From Sphingorhabdus sp. EL138 (GTDB lineage Bacteria; Pseudomonadota; Alphaproteobacteria; Sphingomonadales; Sphingomonadaceae), in contig NZ_CAMDCK010000018.1 of the NCBI RefSeq assembly GCF_945890115.1, positions 1-59,053 of the forward strand: DNA of 59,053 bases. Direction: 5' to 3'. This document shows, one piece after another, positions 44,414-53,272 of this stretch. The notes under the pieces are model-generated. The model made no database searches. It worked only from the letters and a program-made list of their open reading frames with translations, and was not told the origin of the DNA. The translations under genes were made by a program, and so were the position numbers. Each line of letters starts with the position of its first letter. Position 1 is the stretch's first letter.

Positions 44414-46018
44414 TTAATTGCTCTCTATTTGTGTACGAAATTCTGGGGCCACGCGCGCCTTTGAAAGCTGTTCATAGGCAAAGCCTGCTTTGAGTATCGC
44501 ATGGTCATGCCATTTGGGGCCAATGAAGCTAAGGCCAATTGGCAGTCCACCAGACAGGCCCATGGGCACCGTCAAATGCGGAAAGCCAGCAACGGCGGGC
44601 AATTGGCTGGCGCTTGGCCCGGAAAAGGCATCGCCCTTGCCCAATGTCGACACCCATGCTGCGCCATTAGTCTGCGCGATGATGACATCGACCTTGTTGC
44701 TGGCAAACATCTGGTTCAGCGCGTTCGTCGCCAGCCCGCGTGACGTGGCCAAGGCGTCCCGATAAGCGGGGTCATCCAACCCCTTTTCCTTGTCTGCTGC
44801 TTCGAAAATGTCTTGGCCGAAATAGTGCAATTCTGTGTTTGCATGCGCCTTATTGAACGCGATGATATCTGCGAGCGTTTTGTGCCGGACTAGACCGTCA
44901 GGCAGGCCTTGCAAATAAGATGCGAGGTCGGCCTTAAGTTCTGCGAGCAATATCTTAAATTCGCCCTGTCCGATTTTTTGTCGGTCAATCTTGCTGGTGT
45001 CGAGCAGGACGACTTGCGCGCCGCCAGCCTTCAACGTGGCAATGGCAGCGTCCAATAAGGCTGCGTCGGCATTGGGTGCGCGCATGACGCCAATGCGCAT
45101 TCCTTTCAGGCCGTCAATGGAAAGACCGTTGCTGTAATCGCCGCGCCAACGGTCCGCTTCTGCCGTGGCCGCGTCTTGCGGGTCGCTTCCGGCCATGGCG
45201 GTCAGCATGATGGCGGCATCACGCACCGAACGCGTCATTGGCCCTGCGGTGTCCTGACTGTGGCTGATTGGGACGACAAAACGACGCGAGACTAAGCCGA
45301 CGGTCGGTTTGAACCCGACCACGCCATTGACCCCAGCGGGGCAGGTGATGGATCCATCGGTTTCGGTGCCAATCGTGCCAGCCGCCAAAGCTGCTGCGGC
45401 TGCCGCGCCGCTGCCGCTGGAGGAGCCGCAACTGTTGCGGTCAAGTGCATGCGGGTTCTTGGTCAAACCGCCAACCGCGCTCCAGCCGCTTGTAGAGTTG
45501 CGAGAGCGGATGTTGGCCCATTCGCTTAAGTTGGTTTTGCCCAATATCACGGCGCCTGCCGCACGTAAGCGCGCAATGAACGGTGCATCGCGGTTGGTGA
45601 TGTTGTCCGCAAGCGCCAGTGATCCGGCGGTCGTTGGTAGCGGGCCTGCAACCTCAACATTGTCCTTCACCAAAATGGGGATGCCGTGCATGGGGCCACG
45701 ATATCGGCCCGCGCGATATTCGGCGTCCAGGCTGCGGGCTTGGTCGAGCGCGTCGGGGAATGTGGCAATGACCGCGTTTAGTTTTGGCCCACTGTCATCA
45801 ATGGCCGCGATCCGCGCGAGATACGCGGCGGTTATCGCTTCGCTATTGAACGCGCCGTTATCAATGCCGTCGGCCAGTTGCGACAGGTCCAGATTTTCCA
45901 TCGGACCCGCTTTGGCAAGATGGAGGCTGGCCTGTGCAGTTGATGGCGCGGTGGTTGGCGCTGCGGCGGCTGGCTGTGCCAAGGCGCAAGATAAGGCCAA
46001 AAGGAATGTCAATTTCAT
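44414..46018 (-). CDS. Exported amidase (amidase signature family)
   Basis: 534 residues with a signal peptide (about 1-20, MKLTFLLALSCALAQPAAAA). Amidase-signature hydrolase with the Lys-cisSer-Ser triad: catalytic Lys in IPILVKDNVEV, the cis-Ser in CGSSSGSGAAAAAALAAGTI and the nucleophile in GTETDGSITCPAG. It cleaves carboxamides in the periplasm; substrate unknown. Start overlaps the proC stop as ATGA (46015-46018), so the exported amidase is translationally coupled to the cytoplasmic proC, which is an unusual pairing. Full family length. Confidence 0.93.
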   Translation of the reverse strand: MKLTFLLALSCALAQPAAAAPTTAPSTAQASLHLAKAGPMENLDLSQLADGIDNGAFNSEAITAAYLARIAAIDDSGPKLNAVIATFPDALDQARSLDAEYRAGRYRGPMHGIPILVKDNVEVAGPLPTTAGSLALADNITNRDAPFIARLRAAGAVILGKTNLSEWANIRSRNSTSGWSAVGGLTKNPHALDRNSCGSSSGSGAAAAAALAAGTIGTETDGSITCPAGVNGVVGFKPTVGLVSRRFVVPISHSQDTAGPMTRSVRDAAIMLTAMAGSDPQDAATAEADRWRGDYSNGLSIDGLKGMRIGVMRAPNADAALLDAAIATLKAGGAQVVLLDTSKIDRQKIGQGEFKILLAELKADLASYLQGLPDGLVRHKTLADIIAFNKAHANTELHYFGQDIFEAADKEKGLDDPAYRDALATSRGLATNALNQMFASNKVDVIIAQTNGAAWVSTLGKGDAFSGPSASQLPAVAGFPHLTVPMGLSGGLPIGLSFIGPKWHDHAILKAGFAYEQLSKARVAPEFRTQIESN

Positions 46019-46824
46019 TTGACGTCTCCCTTGGCCAATGCCGCCCCCCGGTCGCGTGCGGCGCGCAGGGTCTGCGTCATCAAATTGTCCAACGCATTAT
46101 CGGCGTCCAGCACCGCAAGGCCAGCGGCTGTCGTGCCGCCCGGGCTGGTGACGCGCGCGGCGAGTGTCTCCGGCGTTTCGGGCGACGTCGCGGCCAGCAT
46201 GGCTGCGCCTTCGGTCATCTTTATGGCCAGTTGTGCGGCGACTGCGTGCGGCAGTCCTGCTGCCTCCCCGCCTTTGGTCAGCGCATCAATGACGCGGTAG
46301 ATAAAGGCAGGGCCTGACCCCGCCAGCGCGGTTACGGCATCCATATAAGCTTCGTCGTCGATCCAAATGACTGCCCCCAATGGCGCGAGCCAAGCGGCCA
46401 TATCCGCCTTGGACAATGCCGTGTCCTTTGGCGCAAACACGCCAAGAGGGGATTTGCCGATAGCGGCAGCCAAATTGGGCATCAGCCGAACAATTCGCGC
46501 GGTAGGAAAGGCTTCTGACAAGGTCTGTGTTGTGGTGCCAGCGAGTATTGAAATGACCAATGCGTCCGGGGCAAGCAAGGGCGCGATCTGCGGCGCGAGC
46601 GATGCCAAAAGCTGCGGCTTGATACCCAAAAGGACTATGTCAAACTGCTGCGTAACGTCTTGCGTCGATCGCGATACCGCAACACCTGCGGGTAGGTTTT
46701 CGGCCACAGGGTCAACAACATGGAAAGTGTCAGGCGACACGCCAGCGGCCACCCATCCGCGCAGCATTGCGCTGCCCATATTGCCGCAGCCGTAGAAACA
46801 GATTTTCGATGGAAAAGCGGACAT
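46015..46824 (-). CDS. proC: Pyrroline-5-carboxylate reductase
   Basis: Final enzyme of proline biosynthesis, reducing pyrroline-5-carboxylate with NAD(P)H. 269 residues. Rossmann motif KICFYGCGNMGSAMLRGW at the start, VLLGIKPQ, RLMPNLAAAIG and the C-terminal signature ALAGSGPAFIYRVIDAL with VTSPGGTTAAGLAVL. Start MSAFPSKICFYG at 46824 has AAGG 5 nt upstream; the ATG at 46845 is an alternative. First gene of the proC-amidase-thioesterase unit; 35 nt from the preceding siroheme-synthase-like gene, so it may belong to a longer minus-strand unit from argH. Confidence 0.94.
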   Translation of the reverse strand: MSAFPSKICFYGCGNMGSAMLRGWVAAGVSPDTFHVVDPVAENLPAGVAVSRSTQDVTQQFDIVLLGIKPQLLASLAPQIAPLLAPDALVISILAGTTTQTLSEAFPTARIVRLMPNLAAAIGKSPLGVFAPKDTALSKADMAAWLAPLGAVIWIDDEAYMDAVTALAGSGPAFIYRVIDALTKGGEAAGLPHAVAAQLAIKMTEGAAMLAATSPETPETLAARVTSPGGTTAAGLAVLDADNALDNLMTQTLRAARDRGAALAKGDVK

Positions 46825-46859
46825 GGCGACCTTGATATTGTTCAAGCCAACCTCATGCC

Positions 46860-47639
46860 CTATCCAATCGTGGACGGCAACCTTAGGAACAATGACACGC
46901 CCTCTGGCGCTGGCAAGGAAGGCGCACCTGCATGACGTACAGCATCTGCGCGTGCCCGATTAAGGATGGCAGGCGGGACGCAAGCTTCATGAAAAACATG
47001 GTCCGCCTCACCCAATAAACGCGCGGTTAGCAAGGTCAGGTCATCGGGATTATCCGACAGCAAATTGATTTCAATGACCCGGTCGCTTTTGGGTTCTTCT
47101 GCCGCTTCCAACCAAATTTCAACGGCGTCGGGCGCGTGATTGCCGAAAGGGTCCAGCAAGCCACCAGCGGCAAAGCCTTGGTCCAATGCGCGGCGGCGCT
47201 GCGGCCCCGCAGGCCAGCGTTCGCGGATGGCAACGCGCGCGCCAGATATCGCATTGGCCAGCGGGCCTAAGGTTTCGGGCAGCAGGGTTTCAATGCGCTG
47301 GCGAATGGCCTTGGCCATGCCTGCGGACGCGCCGCCAGTGCCGACCGCCACCAAAACGGGCGTTCGGTCCACAATCGCTGGCGTGGTGAAGTCGCATATT
47401 TCAGGCCTATCCACGACATTGACGAGCAGGCCGCGTGCTTTCAATGCATCGGCGGCGGCGCAGGCTTCGTCTTCGTCCGCGATGGCGACAAAAGCGATCC
47501 GTGCGTCTGTATGGCCAGCATCGACGCATAGTCCGCCCGCGCGTTCTATCAGGCGCCTTTTGGCATCGGCCATTTCACCTTCGCCGACCAAAATGACATT
47601 CCGGCCTTTCAAATTCACAAAAATCGGTAGCTGATCCAA
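46860..47639 (-). CDS. cysG: CysG-type precorrin-2 dehydrogenase with truncated methyltransferase part
   Basis: 259 residues. The N-terminal part (about 1-150) is a siroheme-synthase NAD-binding/chelatase domain: FVNLKGRNVILVGEGEMADA, VAVGTGGASAGMAKAIRQRI and the dimerisation helix. It would oxidise precorrin-2 to sirohydrochlorin and insert iron, supplying siroheme for sulfite/nitrite reductase. The tail (about 190-245), EINLLSDNPDDLTLLTARLL and FHEACVPPAILNRARADAV, resembles the very start of the uroporphyrinogen-III methyltransferase domain but stops short of its catalytic core, so methylation must come from another enzyme. No frameshift is visible; the truncation may be normal for the lineage. 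Confidence 0.82.
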   Translation of the reverse strand: MDQLPIFVNLKGRNVILVGEGEMADAKRRLIERAGGLCVDAGHTDARIAFVAIADEDEACAAADALKARGLLVNVVDRPEICDFTTPAIVDRTPVLVAVGTGGASAGMAKAIRQRIETLLPETLGPLANAISGARVAIRERWPAGPQRRRALDQGFAAGGLLDPFGNHAPDAVEIWLEAAEEPKSDRVIEINLLSDNPDDLTLLTARLLGEADHVFHEACVPPAILNRARADAVRHAGAPSLPAPEGVSLFLRLPSTIG

Positions 47640-47648
47640 CGCGATTTC

Positions 47649-48911
47649 CTATTTCAGCCAGTCGGGCACATGCTCTGCCGCCAATATCGTCTCAGGCGCA
47701 ATCCGTTCCGCCACGACCGCGAATTTGTCGCCATCGACGAGGACTTCGGGCACTAATCCACGGCTGTTATATGTGCTCGCCATCGTCGCCCCATAGGCGC
47801 CAGCGGTGCGGAAAATGGCAAGGTCATTGGCGACAACGGGGTCAATGTCGCGGCCCATGGCGAAAGTGTCGCCAGTTTCGCACACGGGGCCGACAATATT
47901 GGCCATCATCCTTTGCCCATTGGGCACAACCGCTTCAAAATCATGCCATGCATCATAGAGCGCAGGGCGGGCGAGGTCGTTCATCGCCGCATCAACAATG
48001 ACAAACGGCGCGTTGCCCGCACCGGGCTTGACCCGAATGACGCGCGTCAGCAAGACGCCCGCATTGCCCGCGATCACACGGCCGGGTTCAAACATTAACC
48101 GCACGCCCCAATCCTTGGTCACACGCGCGACCATTGCGCCATATTCGGCAGGCTCCGGAGGATTGTCGCCTTCCCGATAGCGCACGCCAAGGCCACCGCC
48201 CAAGTCGACATGCGTGACCTCATGCCCTGCCGCCCGCAATTCCTGCAGGAGGACGCCCACCTTTTGAAAGGCTGTTTCCAGCGGCTCGAGGCTTGTTAAC
48301 TGACTGCCAATATGCAGCGCGACACCGCGCAAGTGCAGGTGCGGCAAAATGCTTAGCCGTGCGTAAATGCCCGGCGCGCGGTGAATGCCGACGCCGAATT
48401 TATTGTCCGCTTTGCCCGTTGAAATCTTGCCATGGGTACCAGCGTCGACATCGGGATTGATGCGTAACACGGCTTGCGCGGTCAGGCCAAGCGCAGCGGC
48501 CAGCGCCGCCAGCTCCTGACCTTCTTCTTCCGATTCAATGTTGAACTGGCCAATGCCGATCTTCAATGCGCGGGTCATTTCTTCGGCGGTTTTGCCAACG
48601 CCGGAAAAAACAATATCTTTCGCTGCCATGCCGGCGGCCAGCGCGCGGTCCATTTCGCCGCCCGAGACGACATCTGCGCCATAGCCCTGCCGCGCCAAAA
48701 CTTTCAACACGGCAAGATTTGGGTTCGATTTTACCGCAAAGGCAAGATGCGGGTTATCAAGCCCTGACAAAGCCGCACGAAACACCATTGCATGGCGTTC
48801 AAACGTTGCCCGCGAATAGACATAAACAGGGGTACCGACCGCCTCCGCAATATCGGACAGCGACACGTTTTCGGCGTGCAAGACGCCATCGATAAGATCA
48901 AAATGGTTCAT
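47649..48911 (-). CDS. lysA: Diaminopimelate decarboxylase
   Basis: PLP-dependent enzyme making L-lysine from meso-diaminopimelate, 420 residues. Visible features: pyridoxal-binding Lys in LAFAVKSNPNLAVLK, the barrel motifs VVSGGEMDRALAAGM and GGGLGVRY, the phosphate-binding EPGRVIAGNAGVLLTRV, and the active-site Cys in GPVCETGDTFAMGRD. Start MNHFDLIDGVLHAENVSLSD is the family start. Follows the small lipoprotein gene by 9 nt in the conserved order argH-lipoprotein-lysA. Confidence 0.97.
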   Translation of the reverse strand: MNHFDLIDGVLHAENVSLSDIAEAVGTPVYVYSRATFERHAMVFRAALSGLDNPHLAFAVKSNPNLAVLKVLARQGYGADVVSGGEMDRALAAGMAAKDIVFSGVGKTAEEMTRALKIGIGQFNIESEEEGQELAALAAALGLTAQAVLRINPDVDAGTHGKISTGKADNKFGVGIHRAPGIYARLSILPHLHLRGVALHIGSQLTSLEPLETAFQKVGVLLQELRAAGHEVTHVDLGGGLGVRYREGDNPPEPAEYGAMVARVTKDWGVRLMFEPGRVIAGNAGVLLTRVIRVKPGAGNAPFVIVDAAMNDLARPALYDAWHDFEAVVPNGQRMMANIVGPVCETGDTFAMGRDIDPVVANDLAIFRTAGAYGATMASTYNSRGLVPEVLVDGDKFAVVAERIAPETILAAEHVPDWLK

Positions 48912-48920
48912 GATAGATAC

Positions 48921-49226
48921 TTATTCTGGATTGGTTCTGGCAGGTGGCGTCGCGTCTTGGGCGGTCAACGGTTTGGGCTCGGCCCCCGGGGCGACATCAA
49001 AGGGGTCATCCTCACGCCGTTCCGAACGTTTCAGCAATTCATCGGCACGCCCGGGCCGCGCCTGCACCGGTGGCGTCGTCAATATGCGCGCCGATTGGTC
49101 AGCGGTCTGGCCATACGCTTTTGGTGGCAAGGCATTGCCCGAACGCGGTTCCAAGTCGCCGACCTTACCGCATGCGGTGGCGGCCAATGCGACGCAAATC
49201 ACCAACAGGGCGCGTTGCAATTTCAT
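48921..49226 (-). CDS. Small lipoprotein (LptM/YifL-like)
   Basis: 101 residues with a lipobox LAATAC (Cys at residue 19) followed by GKVGDLEPR, the CGxxGDL-type start of the small LptM/YifL lipoproteins that mature the LPS translocon. The rest is a charged, disordered tail ([20 protein letters not shown]). LptM-like genes commonly sit next to lysA. Its ATG overlaps the argH stop (ATGA, 49223-49226), giving coupled translation. Homology rests on the short N-terminal motif, so the functional link is tentative. Confidence 0.75.
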   Translation of the reverse strand: MKLQRALLVICVALAATACGKVGDLEPRSGNALPPKAYGQTADQSARILTTPPVQARPGRADELLKRSERREDDPFDVAPGAEPKPLTAQDATPPARTNPE

Positions 49227-50611
49227 GCCTCAAGTTCCTTTTTTGCCGCCGCTATCGCTTCTTGTACACGCACGGGCGCAGTGCCGCCAGCACTGGTGCG
49301 ACTGGCGACGGAGCCATCAATCGACAGGTCAGGCAAAGTACATCCTGCGAGCATCGGGTTGATCGCTACCAAATCCTCAGAGCTGATATCCGAAAGGCCA
49401 ATGCCCCGCGCCTCGCAGTTTTTGACGATGCTGCCCGTCACATGATGCGCCTCACGAAAGGGCATGGCAAATGCGCGCACCAGCCAATCGGCCAAATCGG
49501 TTGCGGTGGAAAATCCGGTATCGGCGACTGCGCGCATGCGGTCTGTGTTGAACGTCACATTGGCAACCATGCCCGTCATCGCCGCAATCGATAAAGCGAG
49601 CAGGTCATAGGCCTCAAACACCGGAGGTTTGTCGTCCTGCATATCCTTGGAATAGGCCAAGGGCAGACCCTTCATGGTGATCATCAGGCTGTTCATGCAC
49701 CCAATGATCCGCCCGCTGTGGCCACGCACCAGTTCGGCGGCGTCGGGGTTGCGCTTTTGCGGCATGATCGAGCTGCCCGTTGACCAAGCATCGGGCAAAG
49801 CGATGAAGCCAAAGGGCTGCGATGCCCAAAGAATCATTTCCTCGGCCAGACGCGATAGATGCAAGGCGGTTTGCGCCGCCGCCGTCAGAAACTCCAACGC
49901 GAAATCGCGGTCGGATACGGCGTCCAGACTGTTGCCCATCGGACCGTCAAAGCCAAGCGCGGAGGCGGTGGCGGCGCGATCAATCGGGAAGGATGTACCC
50001 GCCAAAGCGGCGGCCCCCAAAGGCGAGAGGTTCAGGCGGCTGCGGCAATCGGTAAAGCGGCTGCGGTCGCGTTTCGCCATTTCATAATAAGCCATCAAAT
50101 GATGCCCAAGCGTCACTGGCTGCGCCACTTGCAAATGGGTGAAGCCGGGCATGATGCTGCCCACATGTTCGTCGGCGCGGGCAACCAGCGCCAATTGGAA
50201 CGCGCGCAGGCCACTATCGATTTCCTGCGTGGCGTTACGCACCCATAGACGAAAATCGGTCGCGACCTGATCATTGCGGGATCGGGCGGTGTGCAAGCGC
50301 GCGGCAGGTTCGCCGATAAGCTCCCGCAGCCGCGTTTCAGTGACCATGTGAATATCTTCAAGCGTCAGATCAACGGGCACGCCATTGGCGTGATATTCGG
50401 CGTGGATCGTATCGAGTCCCTGTTGAATCCCAGCATTGTCCGCATCGGAAATAATGCCGTTCGCAGCCAGCATATCGGCATGCGCTTTGCTGCCCGCAAT
50501 ATCCTCTTGCCAAAGACGCTTGTCGAATGGGATGGAGGCATTTATCTCGCGCATGATTGCGCCGGGGCCTTCGCCGAACCGGCCGCCCCACATGCTATTG
50601 GAATCCGACAT
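49223..50611 (-). CDS. argH: Argininosuccinate lyase
   Basis: Last enzyme of arginine biosynthesis, cleaving argininosuccinate to arginine and fumarate. 462 residues. Family motifs: [20 protein letters not shown] at the start, [40 protein letters not shown] (signature with catalytic Ser) and [20 protein letters not shown]. The ATG at 50611 is the family start. That ATG shares CATG (50609-50612) with the divergent tlpA start, so each gene's promoter must lie inside the other's coding region. Confidence 0.96.
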   Translation of the reverse strand: MSDSNSMWGGRFGEGPGAIMREINASIPFDKRLWQEDIAGSKAHADMLAANGIISDADNAGIQQGLDTIHAEYHANGVPVDLTLEDIHMVTETRLRELIGEPAARLHTARSRNDQVATDFRLWVRNATQEIDSGLRAFQLALVARADEHVGSIMPGFTHLQVAQPVTLGHHLMAYYEMAKRDRSRFTDCRSRLNLSPLGAAALAGTSFPIDRAATASALGFDGPMGNSLDAVSDRDFALEFLTAAAQTALHLSRLAEEMILWASQPFGFIALPDAWSTGSSIMPQKRNPDAAELVRGHSGRIIGCMNSLMITMKGLPLAYSKDMQDDKPPVFEAYDLLALSIAAMTGMVANVTFNTDRMRAVADTGFSTATDLADWLVRAFAMPFREAHHVTGSIVKNCEARGIGLSDISSEDLVAINPMLAGCTLPDLSIDGSVASRTSAGGTAPVRVQEAIAAAKKELEA

Positions 50612-51203
50612 GCGTTTTGTAATTGCCCTAATCCTTCTGGTGTTAACGGGGTGCGATAAAGAAACCCCAGCCGAGGGGCAAGCGCAACCCGCATTAGCTG
50701 CAAACTCTGGTGCCACGGGCAAGGCCGACATCCTATTGGAAACGGCCCATGGCGCGCGCGCGACGCTCAGTTACGCATTTGCGGGCCAAAAGGCACCGAC
50801 CGCACCCTTTGCGGACGCCGACGGACAGGATGTGACGTTGGCAGATTTTGAAGGCAAGCCGTTGCTGCTCAACATTTGGGCGACTTGGTGCGCGCCATGC
50901 AAGGCCGAAATGCCAACGCTGGACGCGCTGGCAAAGCTGGAAAAGGACCGGATGGCGGTAATTGCAGTATCCCAAGATCTTGAAGGCCGCGCGCCCGTCT
51001 TGGCCTTTTTCAAGGAGACTAAGGTCAAGAATTTGGAGCCCTATACCGACGCCGATAACGCCATATTGGCCGCATTCAACAACGCCATCGCTTTGCCCAC
51101 GACCATATTATATGACAGCGCAGGCAAAGAGGTCTGGCGGATTGCGGGCGGCGTCGCATGGGATGACGCCGAAATCGCAAAGCTGCTGCGCGCAGCAGAG
51201 TGA
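50610..51203 (+). CDS. TlpA-like thioredoxin lipoprotein
   Basis: 197 residues, membrane-anchored periplasmic thiol-disulfide reductase. Lipobox LVLTGC (Cys15), then a thioredoxin-fold domain (about 60-195) with the redox motif [13 protein letters not shown] (Cys94, Cys97) and the cis-Pro in [12 protein letters not shown]. Such proteins reduce cytochrome c-maturation or copper-site thiols. ATG 50610 gives the lipoprotein signal directly; the frame is open upstream to 50436 but antisense to argH. GGA lies about 8 nt upstream. Confidence 0.9.
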   Translation: MRFVIALILLVLTGCDKETPAEGQAQPALAANSGATGKADILLETAHGARATLSYAFAGQKAPTAPFADADGQDVTLADFEGKPLLLNIWATWCAPCKAEMPTLDALAKLEKDRMAVIAVSQDLEGRAPVLAFFKETKVKNLEPYTDADNAILAAFNNAIALPTTILYDSAGKEVWRIAGGVAWDDAEIAKLLRAAE

Positions 51204-51299
51204 TAGGATTTAGAAGATACCAAAGGGATATTTGGCGATCGCCGCCTTGGGGCAGCACCTTGAGGCGCTGGCTTTGCCTTACATCAATTGCCTAAAAAA

Positions 51300-51386
51300 T
51301 GGTGCGGCCAAGAAGACTCGAACTTCCACGGGCTTTCGCCCACAACGACCTCAACGTTGCGCGTCTACCAATTCCGCCATGGCCGC
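51300..51386 (-). tRNA. tRNA-Leu (anticodon GAG)
   Basis: Minus strand begins GCGGCCATGGCGGAATTGGT and ends TGGCCGCACCA. The 7-bp acceptor stem GCGGCCA/TGGCCGC is perfect, the anticodon stem CAACG/CGTTG carries the loop TTGAGGT (GAG, reads CUC), a long class II variable arm (GGGC/GCCC) identifies Leu, and TTCGAGT forms the T loop. CCA is encoded. 87 nt. Confidence 0.97.
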
Positions 51387-51449
51387 ACGCGCCTAGACAG
51401 GTAGGAGGCGGCCACTAGCAAAGCGTGTAGGCAGGCGCAACAGGCATTA

Positions 51450-52043
51450 TCAATCGCGCCGCAGCAGGAACACCGCATGTTCCGCCAACAGATTGGCAAA
51501 TCGTTCATTGCGCGGTTTATCGCCGGACAAAAACCATTGGCCTTCTATCCGGATATTCCGTTCGTTGAGGAAACTGCGAAAATCGTCAATGGTCACATGG
51601 TGGATGTTGGGCGTGTCATACCATGTATGGGGAAGCTGCTCCGTCACGGGCATGCGTCCGCCAAACATATGGGCCAAACGCATGCGCCATTGCGCAAAAT
51701 TGGGGAAGGAGACAAAGGCCTGCCGTCCGACTCGCACAAGATGGTCCAGCACCAGATCAGGCCTTTTGGTGGTCTGCAATGTCTGGCTTAAAATCGCATA
51801 GTCAAAGCTGCCATCGGGATAATCGGCCAAGTCGGTATCTGCATCGCCCTGAACCACGGATAGGCCGCGCGCGACCGCCGTGGCAACGTCGCGGGCATCA
51901 AGCTCCATCCCGCGTGCGTCGGCATCTTTGGTGTCGCGCAAGGCCGCCAGCAACAGGCCATCGCCGCAGCCGACATCCAAGATACGCGCGTTGGCGCGCA
52001 CCTCGCGGGCGATAATCGCAAGGTCGGAGCGCAGCGCTGTCAC
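51450..52043 (-). CDS. metW: Methionine biosynthesis protein MetW
   Basis: 197-residue SAM-dependent methyltransferase-fold protein that works with MetX in homoserine activation for methionine synthesis in bacteria with the MetXW system. Motif I is [16 protein letters not shown], then [16 protein letters not shown], and the family-specific [20 protein letters not shown] and [20 protein letters not shown]. Its start overlaps metX (ATGA, 52040-52043). Confidence 0.96.
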   Translation of the reverse strand: MTALRSDLAIIAREVRANARILDVGCGDGLLLAALRDTKDADARGMELDARDVATAVARGLSVVQGDADTDLADYPDGSFDYAILSQTLQTTKRPDLVLDHLVRVGRQAFVSFPNFAQWRMRLAHMFGGRMPVTEQLPHTWYDTPNIHHVTIDDFRSFLNERNIRIEGQWFLSGDKPRNERFANLLAEHAVFLLRRD

Positions 52044-53173
52044 CGGCTTTCCCCTGCGCGCAAAAAGCCATCGACGATGCGGTTCATTTCGGGTGCCTCC
52101 AACAAGAAAGCGTCATGGCCAAAGGGGCTTGAGAGTTCCACAAAGCTCGCCGCCGCGCCCGCAGCGTTCAGGGCATGCACAATGCGCCGCGACTCCGCCG
52201 TTGGATACAACCAGTCGCTGTCAAAACTGATCAGGCAGAAACGCGTTTTGGTGCCCGCAAAGGCCTTGGCAAGTATGCCGTCATGCGGTTCGGCCAAGTC
52301 AAAATAGTCCATCGCGCGGGTGATGTAGAGATAGCTGTTGGCATCAAAGCGGTCGACAAAGCTAAGGCCCTGATGGCGCAAATAGCTCTCGACCTGAAAA
52401 TCGGCGTCAAAGCCAAAGCTTTTGGCATCGCGATTTTGCAAACGACGGCCGAATTTCTCGGTAAGGCCTGCTTCGGACAAATAGGTGATGTGCGCCGCCA
52501 TGCGGGCAACGGCAAGGCCAGCCGATGGTGCCTCATGCCCATAATATGCGCCATTGTTCCAGCGTGGGTCCGCCATAATCGCCTGACGCCCAACCTCGTG
52601 AAAGGCGATGTTCTGCGCCGAATGTCGCGCGGTCGATGCGATGATAACCGCAGAGCGCACGCGTTCCGGGTATAAAGCGGCCCAGCTTAATGCCTGCATC
52701 CCGCCCATGGATCCGCCGACCACGGCCTCCAATGTTTCAATGCCCAGATGGTTCAGCAAAAGCGCTTGCGCACGGACCATGTCGGCGATGGTGATGACTG
52801 GAAAAGCCATGGCATAAGGCGCGCCCGTTACCGGATCGATGCTGGCGGGGCCAGATGATCCCATGCAGCTGCCCAGAACATTTATGCTGATGATGCAATG
52901 GCGCGCGGGGTCGATTGGCTTGCCGGGGCCAACCATCCGCGTCCACCAGCCTGCCTTGCCGGTAACGGGGTGGTTCGACGCCAAATATTGGTCGCCGGTA
53001 AGCGCGTGGCAAATCAGGATGGCGTTGGATTTGTCGGCGTTCAATGCACCATAAGTTTCATACGCACATTCGACAGGCGCAAACTGTGCACCGCTGTCGA
53101 GCTGCACTGGCCCAAGCAACTGTGTTTTTTTATCCAGACCGAAACGCGTATCCTGATGCATGACGACCGCCAT
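52040..53173 (-). CDS. metX: Homoserine O-acetyltransferase
   Basis: Acylates homoserine (acetyl- or, in some MetX proteins, succinyl-CoA) as the first committed step of methionine synthesis. About 377 residues, alpha/beta-hydrolase fold. Catalytic Ser in [16 protein letters not shown], Asp in [15 protein letters not shown] and His in [35 protein letters not shown] and [17 protein letters not shown] are family motifs. Start taken at 53173 ([11 protein letters not shown]); 53161 (MHQDTRF) or an upstream frame to 53218 are possible. Acyl-donor specificity is not predicted. Divergent from hisC with a palindrome between. Confidence 0.95.
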   Translation of the reverse strand: MAVVMHQDTRFGLDKKTQLLGPVQLDSGAQFAPVECAYETYGALNADKSNAILICHALTGDQYLASNHPVTGKAGWWTRMVGPGKPIDPARHCIISINVLGSCMGSSGPASIDPVTGAPYAMAFPVITIADMVRAQALLLNHLGIETLEAVVGGSMGGMQALSWAALYPERVRSAVIIASTARHSAQNIAFHEVGRQAIMADPRWNNGAYYGHEAPSAGLAVARMAAHITYLSEAGLTEKFGRRLQNRDAKSFGFDADFQVESYLRHQGLSFVDRFDANSYLYITRAMDYFDLAEPHDGILAKAFAGTKTRFCLISFDSDWLYPTAESRRIVHALNAAGAAASFVELSSPFGHDAFLLEAPEMNRIVDGFLRAGESR

Positions 53174-53180
53174 ATCAGCG

Positions 53181-53194
53181 GTTTCGCGCGAAAC
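53181..53194. promoter_or_regulatory. 14-bp perfect palindrome upstream of metX
   Basis: GTTTCGCGCGAAAC is its own reverse complement and lies 8 nt before the metX start used here. It could be an operator or a small leader hairpin. If translation starts at 53218 instead, it would be coding. No SAM-II-type riboswitch pattern was recognised in the same region. Confidence 0.35.
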
Positions 53195-53272
53195 AACCCA
53201 AAGTCGTAAAAGAAGCATTGGCGGTTTGGCGACACGTTGCGCTTCGCAGACGCCACCGCTATAGCCGCGGGC

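Noticed and set aside
53174-53272. SAM-II riboswitch ahead of metX
   Set aside because: I looked for the conserved GC/TGCTAAA-type core and did not find it; only a short palindrome is present.
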